Shown: one piece after another, positions 1 through 4,848 of the stretch
Position numbering within the stretch: the first letter of the stretch is position 1
Layout: every line of letters starts with the position of its first letter
DNA from: Thalassolituus sp.
GTDB taxonomy: Bacteria; Pseudomonadota; Gammaproteobacteria; Pseudomonadales; Oceanobacteraceae
DNA: 5,448 nucleotides
Reading direction: 5' to 3'
Assembly (NCBI GenBank): GCA_029212275.1
Contig: JARGOI010000194.1
Coordinates: 1-5,448, forward strand
Notes under the pieces: generated by a model
What the model was told of the DNA's origin: nothing
The model's input: the letters and a program-made list of their open reading frames with translations, nothing else
Databases searched by the model: none
Program-made: the position numbers and the translations under genes

Positions 1-506
1 CCTATTTTGAAGATTTCACCTTTGAGGGTGTGCCGGACATTCGCGTGATTGTGTGTCGAGGTTATCCGGTCATGGCGATGATGCGCTTATCTACGCGTGC
101 TTCTGATGGTAAAGCGAACTTACATCAAGGTGCTGTAGGTGTTGGATTGGATATTGGCACCGGCAAAGCTTTAAATGCCGTGCAGTTTGGTCTGCGAGTA
201 GAGGTACATCCTGACACCGGAAAAGAACTGCAATCATTGCAAGTTCCAGATTGGACACCTCTTTTGGTAATGGCTGCTCGCTGTTATGAAGTTACAGGAT
301 TGGGATATTTAGGAATCGATATTGTCTTAGATAAAGACCGAGGTCCGCTACTACTTGAACTTAATGCGCGTCCGGGGTTAACCATCCAAGTGGCTAATGG
401 AGCCGGTCTTTTACCGCGTTTAAAGCGCATTGACTTGTTACAAGAAGGCGAAACCCGATTGCCAGCAGAGCAACGGGTTGCGCGCAGTCAAGCGTGGTTT
501 GGTTAG
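1..506 (+). CDS. Alpha-L-glutamate ligase-like ATP-grasp protein, C-terminal part (5' end outside window)
   Basis: The reading frame is open from the window edge (first full codon at 3) to TAG at 504-506, giving the last 167 residues; the real start lies to the left. ATP-grasp features are visible: a Lys/Asn-rich strand KANLHQGAVGVG at about residues 37-48, then GYLGIDIV with Asp106, then LELNARPGL with Glu119 and Asn121, the E-x-N pair that binds Mg-ATP in this fold. The RGYPVMAMMRLS and DGKANLHQG stretches resemble the RimK-related 'alpha-L-glutamate ligase-like' family (TIGR02291-type), related to the sugar-transfer-associated ATP-grasp group. Its substrate is not known to me; an ATP-dependent carboxylate-amine ligation in the cytoplasm is the family expectation. 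In many gammaproteobacteria this gene follows an inactive-transglutaminase/7TM protein and a RimK-associated zinc protease; those would lie outside the window. It converges on the HDOD gene with 3 nt between the stop codons. An in-frame GTG at 30 is internal and should not be taken as the start. Confidence 0.85.
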   Translation, partial: YFEDFTFEGVPDIRVIVCRGYPVMAMMRLSTRASDGKANLHQGAVGVGLDIGTGKALNAVQFGLRVEVHPDTGKELQSLQVPDWTPLLVMAARCYEVTGLGYLGIDIVLDKDRGPLLLELNARPGLTIQVANGAGLLPRLKRIDLLQEGETRLPAEQRVARSQAWFG

Positions 507-509
507 AGC

Positions 510-1337
510 TTATTCTAATAATCCATCTAAACCTGAATTGAGCTCGCCGATTGAGGCAACATCGGCGTACGCTTTTTTAATATCCATATCAATACGTTCC
601 GCCACCGCGAGAGGAAAACCGGAAATGATTTCTTCTTCGGAGAAGTTTTTATCGTGTGCTTTTTTCAGATACTTCGCGATATAAATCAAACCCGCTTCTC
701 GAAAATACTCGCCTTCTGCGCGTGGGTTGTTTTGCTCGGCAATGGATACCTGAATCACTTCTGGAAACTTCCAACGACGAGCTAGTTCGGCACCAACATC
801 AGCGTAGTTAAATCCTAACTGGCTATTTTCAACTGTGTGACGTGGGGTGTCACTGAGCAATATAGCATTGTCTATTTTGCTGCTTTCTTCGGGCACGCAC
901 ATGCGCATTAATAGGCTTCCCATGGAATGCACCATGCCACAGGTGAATGCGGTATCTTTGTCACAAGCAGGCACATAGGATGCTAACCACTTACTGATGG
1001 CGGCTACGCCAAAGGCATTTTTCCAAAAGGCTTTTTGATCAAATCCTTCTACTTTAAACGCCCCAGTCATGCCCGATGCCAATACCATGGTGCGCAAGGT
1101 ACTGAATCCTAATAAAACCACTGCGTCTTGTGGATTGGATACGGTGCGCGGCACTCCATAGTGCGCGGAATTGGCTAAACGAAGTACTTTGGCGGTCAGC
1201 GATTGATCTAAAGCGACCTTCTTGCTGATTTTATCAATATCGACATTTTCGTCCTGCATTGTTTCGATCAATTCTTGAACAACGCGTGGAATATGAGGCA
1301 TTTGGCGTGATTCAGCAAAAATAGTAGCCATGTTCAT
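510..1337 (-). CDS. HDOD domain protein (signalling output, non-catalytic HD fold)
   Basis: This is a 275-residue soluble protein formed almost entirely by one HDOD domain (about residues 12-207). Family hallmarks are the opening MPHIPRVVQELI, the helix KVALDQSLTAKVLRLANSA (residues 40-58), the QDAVVLLGFSTLRTMVLAS segment (70-88), and GMVHSMGSLLM (134-144). HDOD domains resemble HD phosphohydrolases but act as signalling or protein-interaction modules. Here the metal-binding positions look degenerate: Asn107 where a His is usual, His137-Ser138 in place of His-Asp, Tyr178 in FNYADVG where His is usual, and Gln202-Asn203 instead of a His pair. Hydrolysis is therefore unlikely. No signal peptide, membrane segment, GGDEF, EAL or receiver domain is present, so it is a stand-alone HDOD protein whose partner is unknown. 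The ATG at 1337 is preferred because AAGGAA (1347-1352) sits 9 nt upstream; a second ATG two codons later (1331) is possible. Confidence 0.88.
   Translation of the reverse strand: MNMATIFAESRQMPHIPRVVQELIETMQDENVDIDKISKKVALDQSLTAKVLRLANSAHYGVPRTVSNPQDAVVLLGFSTLRTMVLASGMTGAFKVEGFDQKAFWKNAFGVAAISKWLASYVPACDKDTAFTCGMVHSMGSLLMRMCVPEESSKIDNAILLSDTPRHTVENSQLGFNYADVGAELARRWKFPEVIQVSIAEQNNPRAEGEYFREAGLIYIAKYLKKAHDKNFSEEEIISGFPLAVAERIDMDIKKAYADVASIGELNSGLDGLLE
545..578 (+). terminator. Possible intrinsic terminator for the ATP-grasp gene, inside the HDOD coding region
   Basis: On the plus strand CGCCGAT (545-551) and ATCGGCG (561-567) form a perfect 7-bp stem with a 9-nt loop, followed after TACGC by six T residues (573-578). 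It lies about 40 nt downstream of the TAG at 504-506, in the right orientation for the plus-strand gene. The five-base gap before the T-run is longer than in a textbook terminator, so this is only a plausible call. The same bases encode the C-terminus of the HDOD protein on the other strand. Confidence 0.4.
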
Positions 1338-1370
1338 AATAGGATCTTCCTTATGTGGGTAATAAAATTA

Positions 1371-1399
1371 AGCATAGGCTAAAGTCGCAAAACTGCTAA
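1371..1399 (-). promoter_or_regulatory. Candidate sigma70-type promoter for the HDOD gene
   Basis: Reading the minus strand, TTAGCA (1399-1394) and TATGCT (1376-1371) are separated by exactly 17 nt. Each matches four of six consensus bases. Initiation would fall near 1364, giving a leader of about 27 nt that contains the AAGGAA ribosome site. This is consensus matching only, in an AT-rich 132-bp divergent intergenic region. Confidence 0.33.
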
Positions 1400-1423
1400 C
1401 GTTCGTCGGTAAAAGATCGTTAA

Positions 1424-1432
1424 TGGTAAAAT
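1424..1432 (+). promoter_or_regulatory. Candidate extended -10 promoter for the reductase/isomerase operon
   Basis: TGG-TAAAAT (1424-1432) has the TGN extension plus a -10 hexamer with five of six consensus bases. No good -35 hexamer is visible at the expected distance (around 1404), which is tolerable for an extended -10 promoter. Transcription would begin near 1439, about 30 nt before the GTG at 1470. The heptamer GGTAAAA occurs here and also 17 bp upstream (1409-1415). Confidence 0.35.
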
Positions 1433-1459
1433 TATTTACGGATACAACTTGGTTTGAGT

Positions 1460-1467
1460 AGGAAGGG
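1460..1467 (+). promoter_or_regulatory. Ribosome binding site of the reductase gene; start is ambiguous
   Basis: AGGAAGGG at 1460-1467 is the only purine-rich Shine-Dalgarno candidate. Its AGGA part is 6 nt from the GTG at 1470, while its AAGGG part is 11 nt from the in-frame ATG at 1479. The spacing slightly favours GTG. The protein pattern (Met-Arg-Ile-Gly-Phe-Ile-Gly as a typical N-terminus of this family) would fit the ATG equally well. Confidence 0.5.
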
Positions 1468-1469
1468 CG

Positions 1470-2405
1470 GTGCAACGCATGCGAATAGGATTTATTGGGA
1501 TGGGCTTAATGGGGATTCCTATGAGTCTCAGATTATCTAAAGCCGGATTAACTGAAGCTGGCTGGACGACCTGTGTATGGAATCGCAGTAAAAATAACTA
1601 TCCAGCACTTGAGGAAATGGGACTCGCCGTGTGTGAACACTTACCAGAGTTAATTGCTAACAGCGATGTGCTGATGCTCTGCGTAACCAATACCGATGCC
1701 GTCCGTGAAGTCGTGTTTGGTGAGCACGGGATAGCTAAGCACGGTCGAGCTGGGCAGATCGTGGTAGATTTCTCTAGTATTGATCCTGTCGCGACTCGTG
1801 ACATGGCTCAGCGGCTTTATCAGCAAACTTCCATACGATGGATCGATTCGCCGGTTTCTGGCGGTGTTGCAGGTGCCGAGCAAGGCACGTTGGCCATTAT
1901 GGCGGGCGGTGATGCTGATGTGATCGACCAAATTCGCCCGCTTCTTGCGCCGTTATCGCAACGTGTCACCAGAATGGGTGACGTCGGATCGGGTCAAGTC
2001 ACAAAAATATGCAATCAGATGTTGGTCAGCTGCAATGTCTTGGTGATGGCCGAGGTGATGGCATTGGCCGAGTCGGCCGGAGTGAATGCCACTGATATTC
2101 CTGGTGCTTTGCAAGGAGGTTTTGCTGACTCTTTGCCGTTGCAATTGACGGGACCTAAAATGGCCAAGCGTGATTATGACGAGATTAAGTGGCACGTTCG
2201 TACGTTATTAAAAGACTTGGATATGGCTAATACACTGGCGCAGCAACTGCAAAGTGCCGTACCTATGGTCGGGTTAGGCGCTGAATTGATGCGTCAGCAC
2301 AGCGGCCGAGGATTTTCTGATCAAGATCCTGCTACCCTAATCGAACTTTACAGCGTTAAAAAGGGTGAAATTCAGGCAGCAGTCAAGGCAGATAATAATG
2401 ATTAA
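1470..2405 (+). CDS. glxR: Beta-hydroxyacid dehydrogenase, probably tartronate semialdehyde (2-hydroxy-3-oxopropionate) reductase
   Basis: The product (311 aa from GTG 1470, 308 aa from ATG 1479) belongs to the 3-hydroxyisobutyrate/6-phosphogluconate dehydrogenase superfamily. In order it shows a Rossmann fold with GMGLMG at residues 10-15; Asn38-Arg39-Ser40 after the second strand, where Arg usually indicates NADP(H) preference; the substrate signature DSPVSGG (126-132) followed by GAEQGTLAIMAGG; and GSGQVTKICNQ (173-183) containing catalytic Lys179. A helical C-terminal domain follows. The family covers hydroxyisobutyrate, tartronate semialdehyde, glyoxylate and related substrates, and sequence alone does not separate them well. 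The assignment to tartronate semialdehyde reduction to D-glycerate rests on the overlapping hydroxypyruvate isomerase gene, the same partner that glxR has in E. coli. Length is slightly above the usual 290-300 residues because of a longer C-terminal tail. The dehydrogenase call is very secure; the gene symbol is moderately secure. Confidence 0.82.
   Translation: MQRMRIGFIGMGLMGIPMSLRLSKAGLTEAGWTTCVWNRSKNNYPALEEMGLAVCEHLPELIANSDVLMLCVTNTDAVREVVFGEHGIAKHGRAGQIVVDFSSIDPVATRDMAQRLYQQTSIRWIDSPVSGGVAGAEQGTLAIMAGGDADVIDQIRPLLAPLSQRVTRMGDVGSGQVTKICNQMLVSCNVLVMAEVMALAESAGVNATDIPGALQGGFADSLPLQLTGPKMAKRDYDEIKWHVRTLLKDLDMANTLAQQLQSAVPMVGLGAELMRQHSGRGFSDQDPATLIELYSVKKGEIQAAVKADNND
2385..2388 (+). promoter_or_regulatory. 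Ribosome binding site fixing the isomerase start
   Basis: AAGG at 2385-2388, inside the last codons of the reductase gene, is 9 nt before ATG 2398. This supports ATG 2398 over an upstream in-frame GTG at 2365, which would add 11 residues (MKFRQQSRQII) that do not resemble the family and is less well placed relative to any Shine-Dalgarno. Confidence 0.55.
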
Positions 2406-3180
2406 GTGGGTAGCTAATCTTTCGCTTCTTTACTACGAGCTGCCTTTTTTAGAGCGCTTTGCTGCCGCGGCTGCGGATGGCTTTAGGTTTATCGAAATAC
2501 AATTTCCTTACGAAGTCCCAGCACAAGCTATTCGTAAGGCATTGGATGAAAACGCGTTGCATTGCGTTTTGATCAATGTGCCTGCCGGAGACCTAATGAG
2601 TGGCGGAGAAGGACTAGCTTGTGTGCCAGAACGACGATCTGACTTTGTCGATGCTGTGACCTTGTGTGCCATGTACATTAAGATTCTGAAACCCAAATTT
2701 ATCAATGTCTTGCCGGGCCGTTGTTTAGACCCTGCGCAGCGGCAAAGGCGCATTATAACGCTGGTAGATAATCTACGTTATGCGGCTGACCAACTATGCC
2801 CCTTGGATGTCACGATAACTTGTGAGGCGGTGAACCGTTACGATATGCCTGATTTTCTGATCAGCCAGTTCGACGAAGTGCACAGCCTTATTCAACAAGT
2901 GAATGATCCAAGGGTCGGGATGCAATTTGATGTTTATCATATGGCGATGATGAGGGAACCGGTCGTTGCACTTCTAAAAGAGCATATTGAGAGCATTGCG
3001 CACATTCAATTTGCTGACGCGCCCGGTCGACATGAACCTGATACTGGCGATGTCGATTTTGCCAATATATTTGCCAGTATCGAGCAATCTAACTATCAAG
3101 GTTATGTGTCAGCTGAGTATCGACCTGTGGCAGGCACAAGCGCAGGATTAACTTGGTTTCAGAATAAAGACTGGACTTAG
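2398..3180 (+). CDS. hyi: Hydroxypyruvate isomerase
   Basis: This 260-residue TIM-barrel protein of the AP-endonuclease-2/xylose-isomerase-like fold would catalyse the reversible interconversion of hydroxypyruvate and tartronate semialdehyde in the cytoplasm. The N-terminus (WVANLSLLYYELPFLERF) and the PAGDLMSGGEGLA segment are typical of Hyi. The four residues that hold the metal and act in catalysis in this family are all present and fall at the numbers I recall for the E. coli enzyme: Glu143 (TCEAVN), Asp178 (QFDVYH), Gln204 (HIQFAD) and Glu240 (SAEYRP). The length matches the family (about 258-260 aa). ATG 2398 overlaps the reductase stop by 8 nt, pointing to one transcript and translational coupling, and the two enzymes catalyse consecutive steps. 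It converges on the DUF1289 gene 24 nt away. A related sugar isomerase or epimerase is the alternative, but the catalytic set and neighbour make Hyi the best reading. Confidence 0.88.
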   Translation: MIKWVANLSLLYYELPFLERFAAAAADGFRFIEIQFPYEVPAQAIRKALDENALHCVLINVPAGDLMSGGEGLACVPERRSDFVDAVTLCAMYIKILKPKFINVLPGRCLDPAQRQRRIITLVDNLRYAADQLCPLDVTITCEAVNRYDMPDFLISQFDEVHSLIQQVNDPRVGMQFDVYHMAMMREPVVALLKEHIESIAHIQFADAPGRHEPDTGDVDFANIFASIEQSNYQGYVSAEYRPVAGTSAGLTWFQNKDWT

Positions 3181-3204
3181 TTTTTTTAAAAGACTCAATG
3201 CCCT

Positions 3205-3846
3205 TTAAAACAAATCAAACTGGTCATCATTCTGTTTAATTTGCGAGGGTTTGGGGTGAGAGGATTTTGCAGCCTTATCTGAGTCTGGTTTAGAGGGCTT
3301 GTTAATGGCAGCTTCGTCCTCTCTGGTATGGTCTGTTGATGCAACCATCCCGTTTTTCTCTTCTTTTTTAGCAGCGTTTTTATTTTCTTTTAGAGTGGTC
3401 TTTTTCTCTAACTTGGACGCTAGCTCTTGGTAATTAGATTGTTCGCTTGATTTGATGTCGTCATTAATAGAAAACATTGATGCATTGGCCGAAAGTGCTG
3501 ACTTTGTGTCTAGTGGCGGTGTTTTTTTAGATGGCTTTACGATATCAGTTAGCTCAGATGACTCGATGACGTCGGTCGACACTTGAAATAAGTCAGGTTG
3601 AATATCCAGCTCATCATCAATGTCTTCATCCAATACTTGTTCTGCAGATAACTTTGAGGCGAGTATTTTTAGACGACGTTTCTCGCACAAATTGGCAATC
3701 AGTTGTTGTTGAAAAGGCGTGAATTCATGCCAGTAAAAGCGTTCGTCACGAGAGCGAAGGCAACCTAAGCAAAAGCCACGATTATTAGACGTGCAAATAC
3801 CCTGACAAGGGTTGGGGATGACGAAGAGCTCGCCCTGATCGATCAC
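3205..3846 (-). CDS. DUF1289 cysteine-cluster protein with long disordered tail and three QxxLF motifs
   Basis: The 213-residue protein starts at GTG 3846; an in-frame TAA just upstream rules out extension and no later Met precedes the domain. Residues 12-58 are a DUF1289 domain with Cys14, Cys18, Cys26 and Cys29 (NPCQGIC...GFCLGC) and the family signature RSRDERFYW. Such a cluster suggests a metal or Fe-S site, but no function is established to my knowledge. From about residue 60 the sequence is low-complexity: first acidic (DEDIDDELD), then rich in Ser, Lys, Glu and Asn, so probably disordered. Most short DUF1289 proteins lack such a tail. Three pentapeptides share the form Q-x-[D/E]-L-F: QGELF (4-8), QPDLF (83-87) and QFDLF (209-213, the very C-terminus). 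This resembles the beta sliding clamp binding motif (QL[S/D]LF); clamp binding is my inference. No Shine-Dalgarno precedes the start. No membrane segment or signal peptide is seen. Confidence 0.85.
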   Translation of the reverse strand: MIDQGELFVIPNPCQGICTSNNRGFCLGCLRSRDERFYWHEFTPFQQQLIANLCEKRRLKILASKLSAEQVLDEDIDDELDIQPDLFQVSTDVIESSELTDIVKPSKKTPPLDTKSALSANASMFSINDDIKSSEQSNYQELASKLEKKTTLKENKNAAKKEEKNGMVASTDHTREDEAAINKPSKPDSDKAAKSSHPKPSQIKQNDDQFDLF

Positions 3847-3851
3847 AATTT

Positions 3852-3893
3852 AACCGTTACAATTATAACAACCATCACAATAAAACCATCACA
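3852..3893 (-). promoter_or_regulatory. DUF1289 promoter: extended -10 bracketed by three 10-bp repeats
   Basis: On the minus strand TGT-TATAAT (3870-3862) is an extended -10 with a perfect hexamer. Initiation would fall near 3855-3858, only about 10 nt before the GTG start at 3846, leaving almost no leader and no Shine-Dalgarno. No good -35 is present. Three repeats of consensus TGTRAYGGTT surround it: identical copies at 3893-3884 and 3879-3870, and a third (TGTAACGGTT) at 3861-3852, directly after the -10. The positions suggest an operator, but the regulator is unknown. Confidence 0.5.
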
Positions 3894-4057
3894 CTTCGCC
3901 ATTAACTTATGATCCAGAATTGAACCATTTAAATATAATAGCTTAAGAGTACCAGTGATTTGTCACGGGTCAATCATGCTTCTACTTCAGACTAATCAAA
4001 TAATAAATAAAATTTAATTACAGACTAACTACAGATCTGAGAGAAGAGGACTTGCAA
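3894..4057. other. AT-rich intergenic spacer between DUF1289 promoter and csp terminator
   Basis: No open reading frame worth calling and no RNA gene is seen. The only small structure noticed is the interrupted palindrome GTGA-TTTG-TCAC at 3955-3966, which is short enough to be chance. The rest is mostly A/T. Confidence 0.5.
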
Positions 4058-4090
4058 ATAAAAAAGCCCGGATTGAATCAATCCGGGCTT
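4058..4090 (-). terminator. Strong intrinsic terminator of the cold shock gene
   Basis: The arms AAGCCCGGATT (4064-4074) and AATCCGGGCTT (4080-4090) are perfectly complementary, and an additional G-C pair closes a 3-nt loop, giving a GC-rich stem of about 12 bp. On the minus strand the stem runs straight into TTTTTTATTTG, a good U-tract. It begins 7 nt after the csp stop codon and separates csp from the DUF1289 gene. Confidence 0.92.
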
Positions 4091-4097
4091 AGAGAAA

Positions 4098-4310
4098 TCA
4101 TTCCACTGGAGTGACGTTCTCAGCCTGAGGGCCTTTTTGACCTTGAACCACTTCCATGGTTACAGCTTGACCTTCAGCTAGGCTACGACGGCCGTTGCCA
4201 TTGATTGCGCTGAAGTGAACGAAAACGTCTTTGCCAGATTCTTGTGCGATAAAGCCGAAACCTTTCTCGTCATTGAACCACTTGACAGTACCTTGAACTA
4301 TATTTGACAT
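4098..4310 (-). CDS. CspA-family cold shock protein
   Basis: This is a 70-residue single cold-shock domain, the usual length for the family. The nucleic-acid binding motifs are intact: RNP1 KGFGFIA (residues 16-22) and RNP2 VFVHF (29-33), with the conserved TVKWFN opening (8-13) and the QKGPQAENV end. These proteins bind single-stranded RNA and DNA and act as RNA chaperones in the cytoplasm. ATG 4310 is chosen because AGGAA (4317-4321) lies 6 nt upstream and the protein then begins MSN, as in homologues; the open frame continues upstream to 4373 but those extra residues are unlike the family. The gene is monocistronic, with a promoter far upstream, a structured leader and a strong terminator. 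Whether it is cold-induced or constitutive cannot be read from the protein, though the long leader favours post-transcriptional control. Which Csp paralogue it is cannot be decided, so no symbol is given. Confidence 0.95.
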   Translation of the reverse strand: MSNIVQGTVKWFNDEKGFGFIAQESGKDVFVHFSAINGNGRRSLAEGQAVTMEVVQGQKGPQAENVTPVE

Positions 4311-4514
4311 CTTTATTTCCTGAGATAAAACGCCGGAAAAGAACCGGCTAACGTGCATTTTAATGACTTCCACTGAGATAACTTAGTAAGGCTGAAGTTA
4401 ATATCAATGATCGCCGTTATCGATTCGCTCTGTCGCACAATGACGAGTGGCTGATCAATAGGTTGCCTCTTAGACAACAACATCATATTAGCCCATGTAT
4501 TTGCCTGAACCAAG
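4311..4514 (-). promoter_or_regulatory. Long structured 5' leader of the csp mRNA
   Basis: If transcription starts near 4514, the mRNA has a leader of about 200 nt, similar in kind to the long leader of E. coli cspA. Several hairpins can be drawn on the minus strand: GUUGUC/GGCAAC (4478-4473 with 4467-4462, loop UAAGA); CUCGUC/GACAGAG with one bulged A (4447-4442 with 4434-4428); and GCCGG/CCGGC (4348-4344 with 4336-4332, 7-nt loop), which ends 10 nt before the AGGAA ribosome site. I do not find the E. coli cold-box sequence. A 74-codon open frame crosses the leader but looks non-coding. Confidence 0.55.
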
Positions 4515-4520
4515 AGGGTT

Positions 4521-4550
4521 TTATCAGGAAATTTCAACTATTTTTGTCAA
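4521..4550 (-). promoter_or_regulatory. Sigma70-type promoter of the cold shock gene
   Basis: On the minus strand a perfect -35 TTGACA (4550-4545) is followed after 18 nt by TGATAA (4526-4521), a fair -10. The region between and upstream is A/T-rich. The predicted start is close to 4514. The perfect -35 and its place upstream of a csp gene make this the best promoter in the window. A weaker pair further upstream, TTGCAA (4674-4669) and TAAAAT (4650-4645) with 18-nt spacing, could be a second promoter. Confidence 0.6.
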
Positions 4551-4848
4551 ATTAGCATTGTTGCCATTTTAGCTGTCCACTTGAGGGTAAGCATTGGCGC
4601 AGAAAGTGAACTCTAAACTCAGAGCTGACGTAGGTTAGAGCAATATTTTAAACTTTTAGAAAGCGATTTTGCAATCAACTGTAGAACCTAAAGTTAAACC
4701 AATAAAACCAAGTAACTTATTGAAAATTATCAGGTTTTAATTCTATTTATAGCGATAAACTTTAGCTCATTACACAAGCGACGTAAGAAGTCACCAGCTA
4801 GAACGCGACTGCATTATTCATTGGTATTGGACCTTTCTTTTAATTAAC
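4551..4848. other. Intergenic region between csp promoter and transporter gene
   Basis: About 300 bp with no supportable reading frame, tRNA or repeat. It contains the weak second csp promoter candidate (4645-4674) and an A/T-only stem CAATAA/TTATTG (4700-4705 with 4717-4722) that lacks a U-tract. No convincing terminator for the transporter gene is seen on the minus strand, so how that transcript ends is unclear. Confidence 0.5.

Noticed and set aside
1598..2195. Several minus-strand open frames across the reductase gene
   Set aside because: These lie antisense to a well-conserved dehydrogenase and show no domain or ribosome site.
2365..2397. Earlier GTG start for the isomerase
   Set aside because: The added residues do not fit the family. 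ATG 2398 has an AAGG 9 nt upstream and makes the catalytic residues fall at positions 143, 178, 204 and 240 as in the E. coli enzyme.
3181..3210. Hairpin TTTTAAAAG / CTTTAAAA between the convergent hyi and DUF1289 genes as a bidirectional terminator
   Set aside because: The stem is A/T-only with a bulge, and neither strand has a T-run directly after it.
4311..4373. N-terminal extension of the cold shock protein in the same frame
   Set aside because: The extra residues are unlike any cold shock protein, and the ATG at 4310 has a well-spaced AGGAA and gives the standard 70-residue length.
4312..4534. Inverted resemblance between the csp ribosome-site region (TTTTATCTCAGGAAAT) and the csp -10 region (ATTTCCTGATAAAA)
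   Set aside because: The -10 copy lies upstream of the predicted transcription start, so the two could not pair in the mRNA. The match is short and A/T-rich and is probably chance.
4313..4537. A 74-codon minus-strand open frame upstream of csp
   Set aside because: It fills the predicted csp leader, starts around the csp promoter (upstream of the predicted transcription start), has no recognisable domain, and its composition looks random. A non-coding leader explains the region better.
4700..4722. CAATAA/TTATTG stem as terminator of the transporter gene
   Set aside because: There are six A/T-dominated pairs with an 11-nt loop and no U-tract on the minus strand, and it lies over 120 nt past the stop codon.
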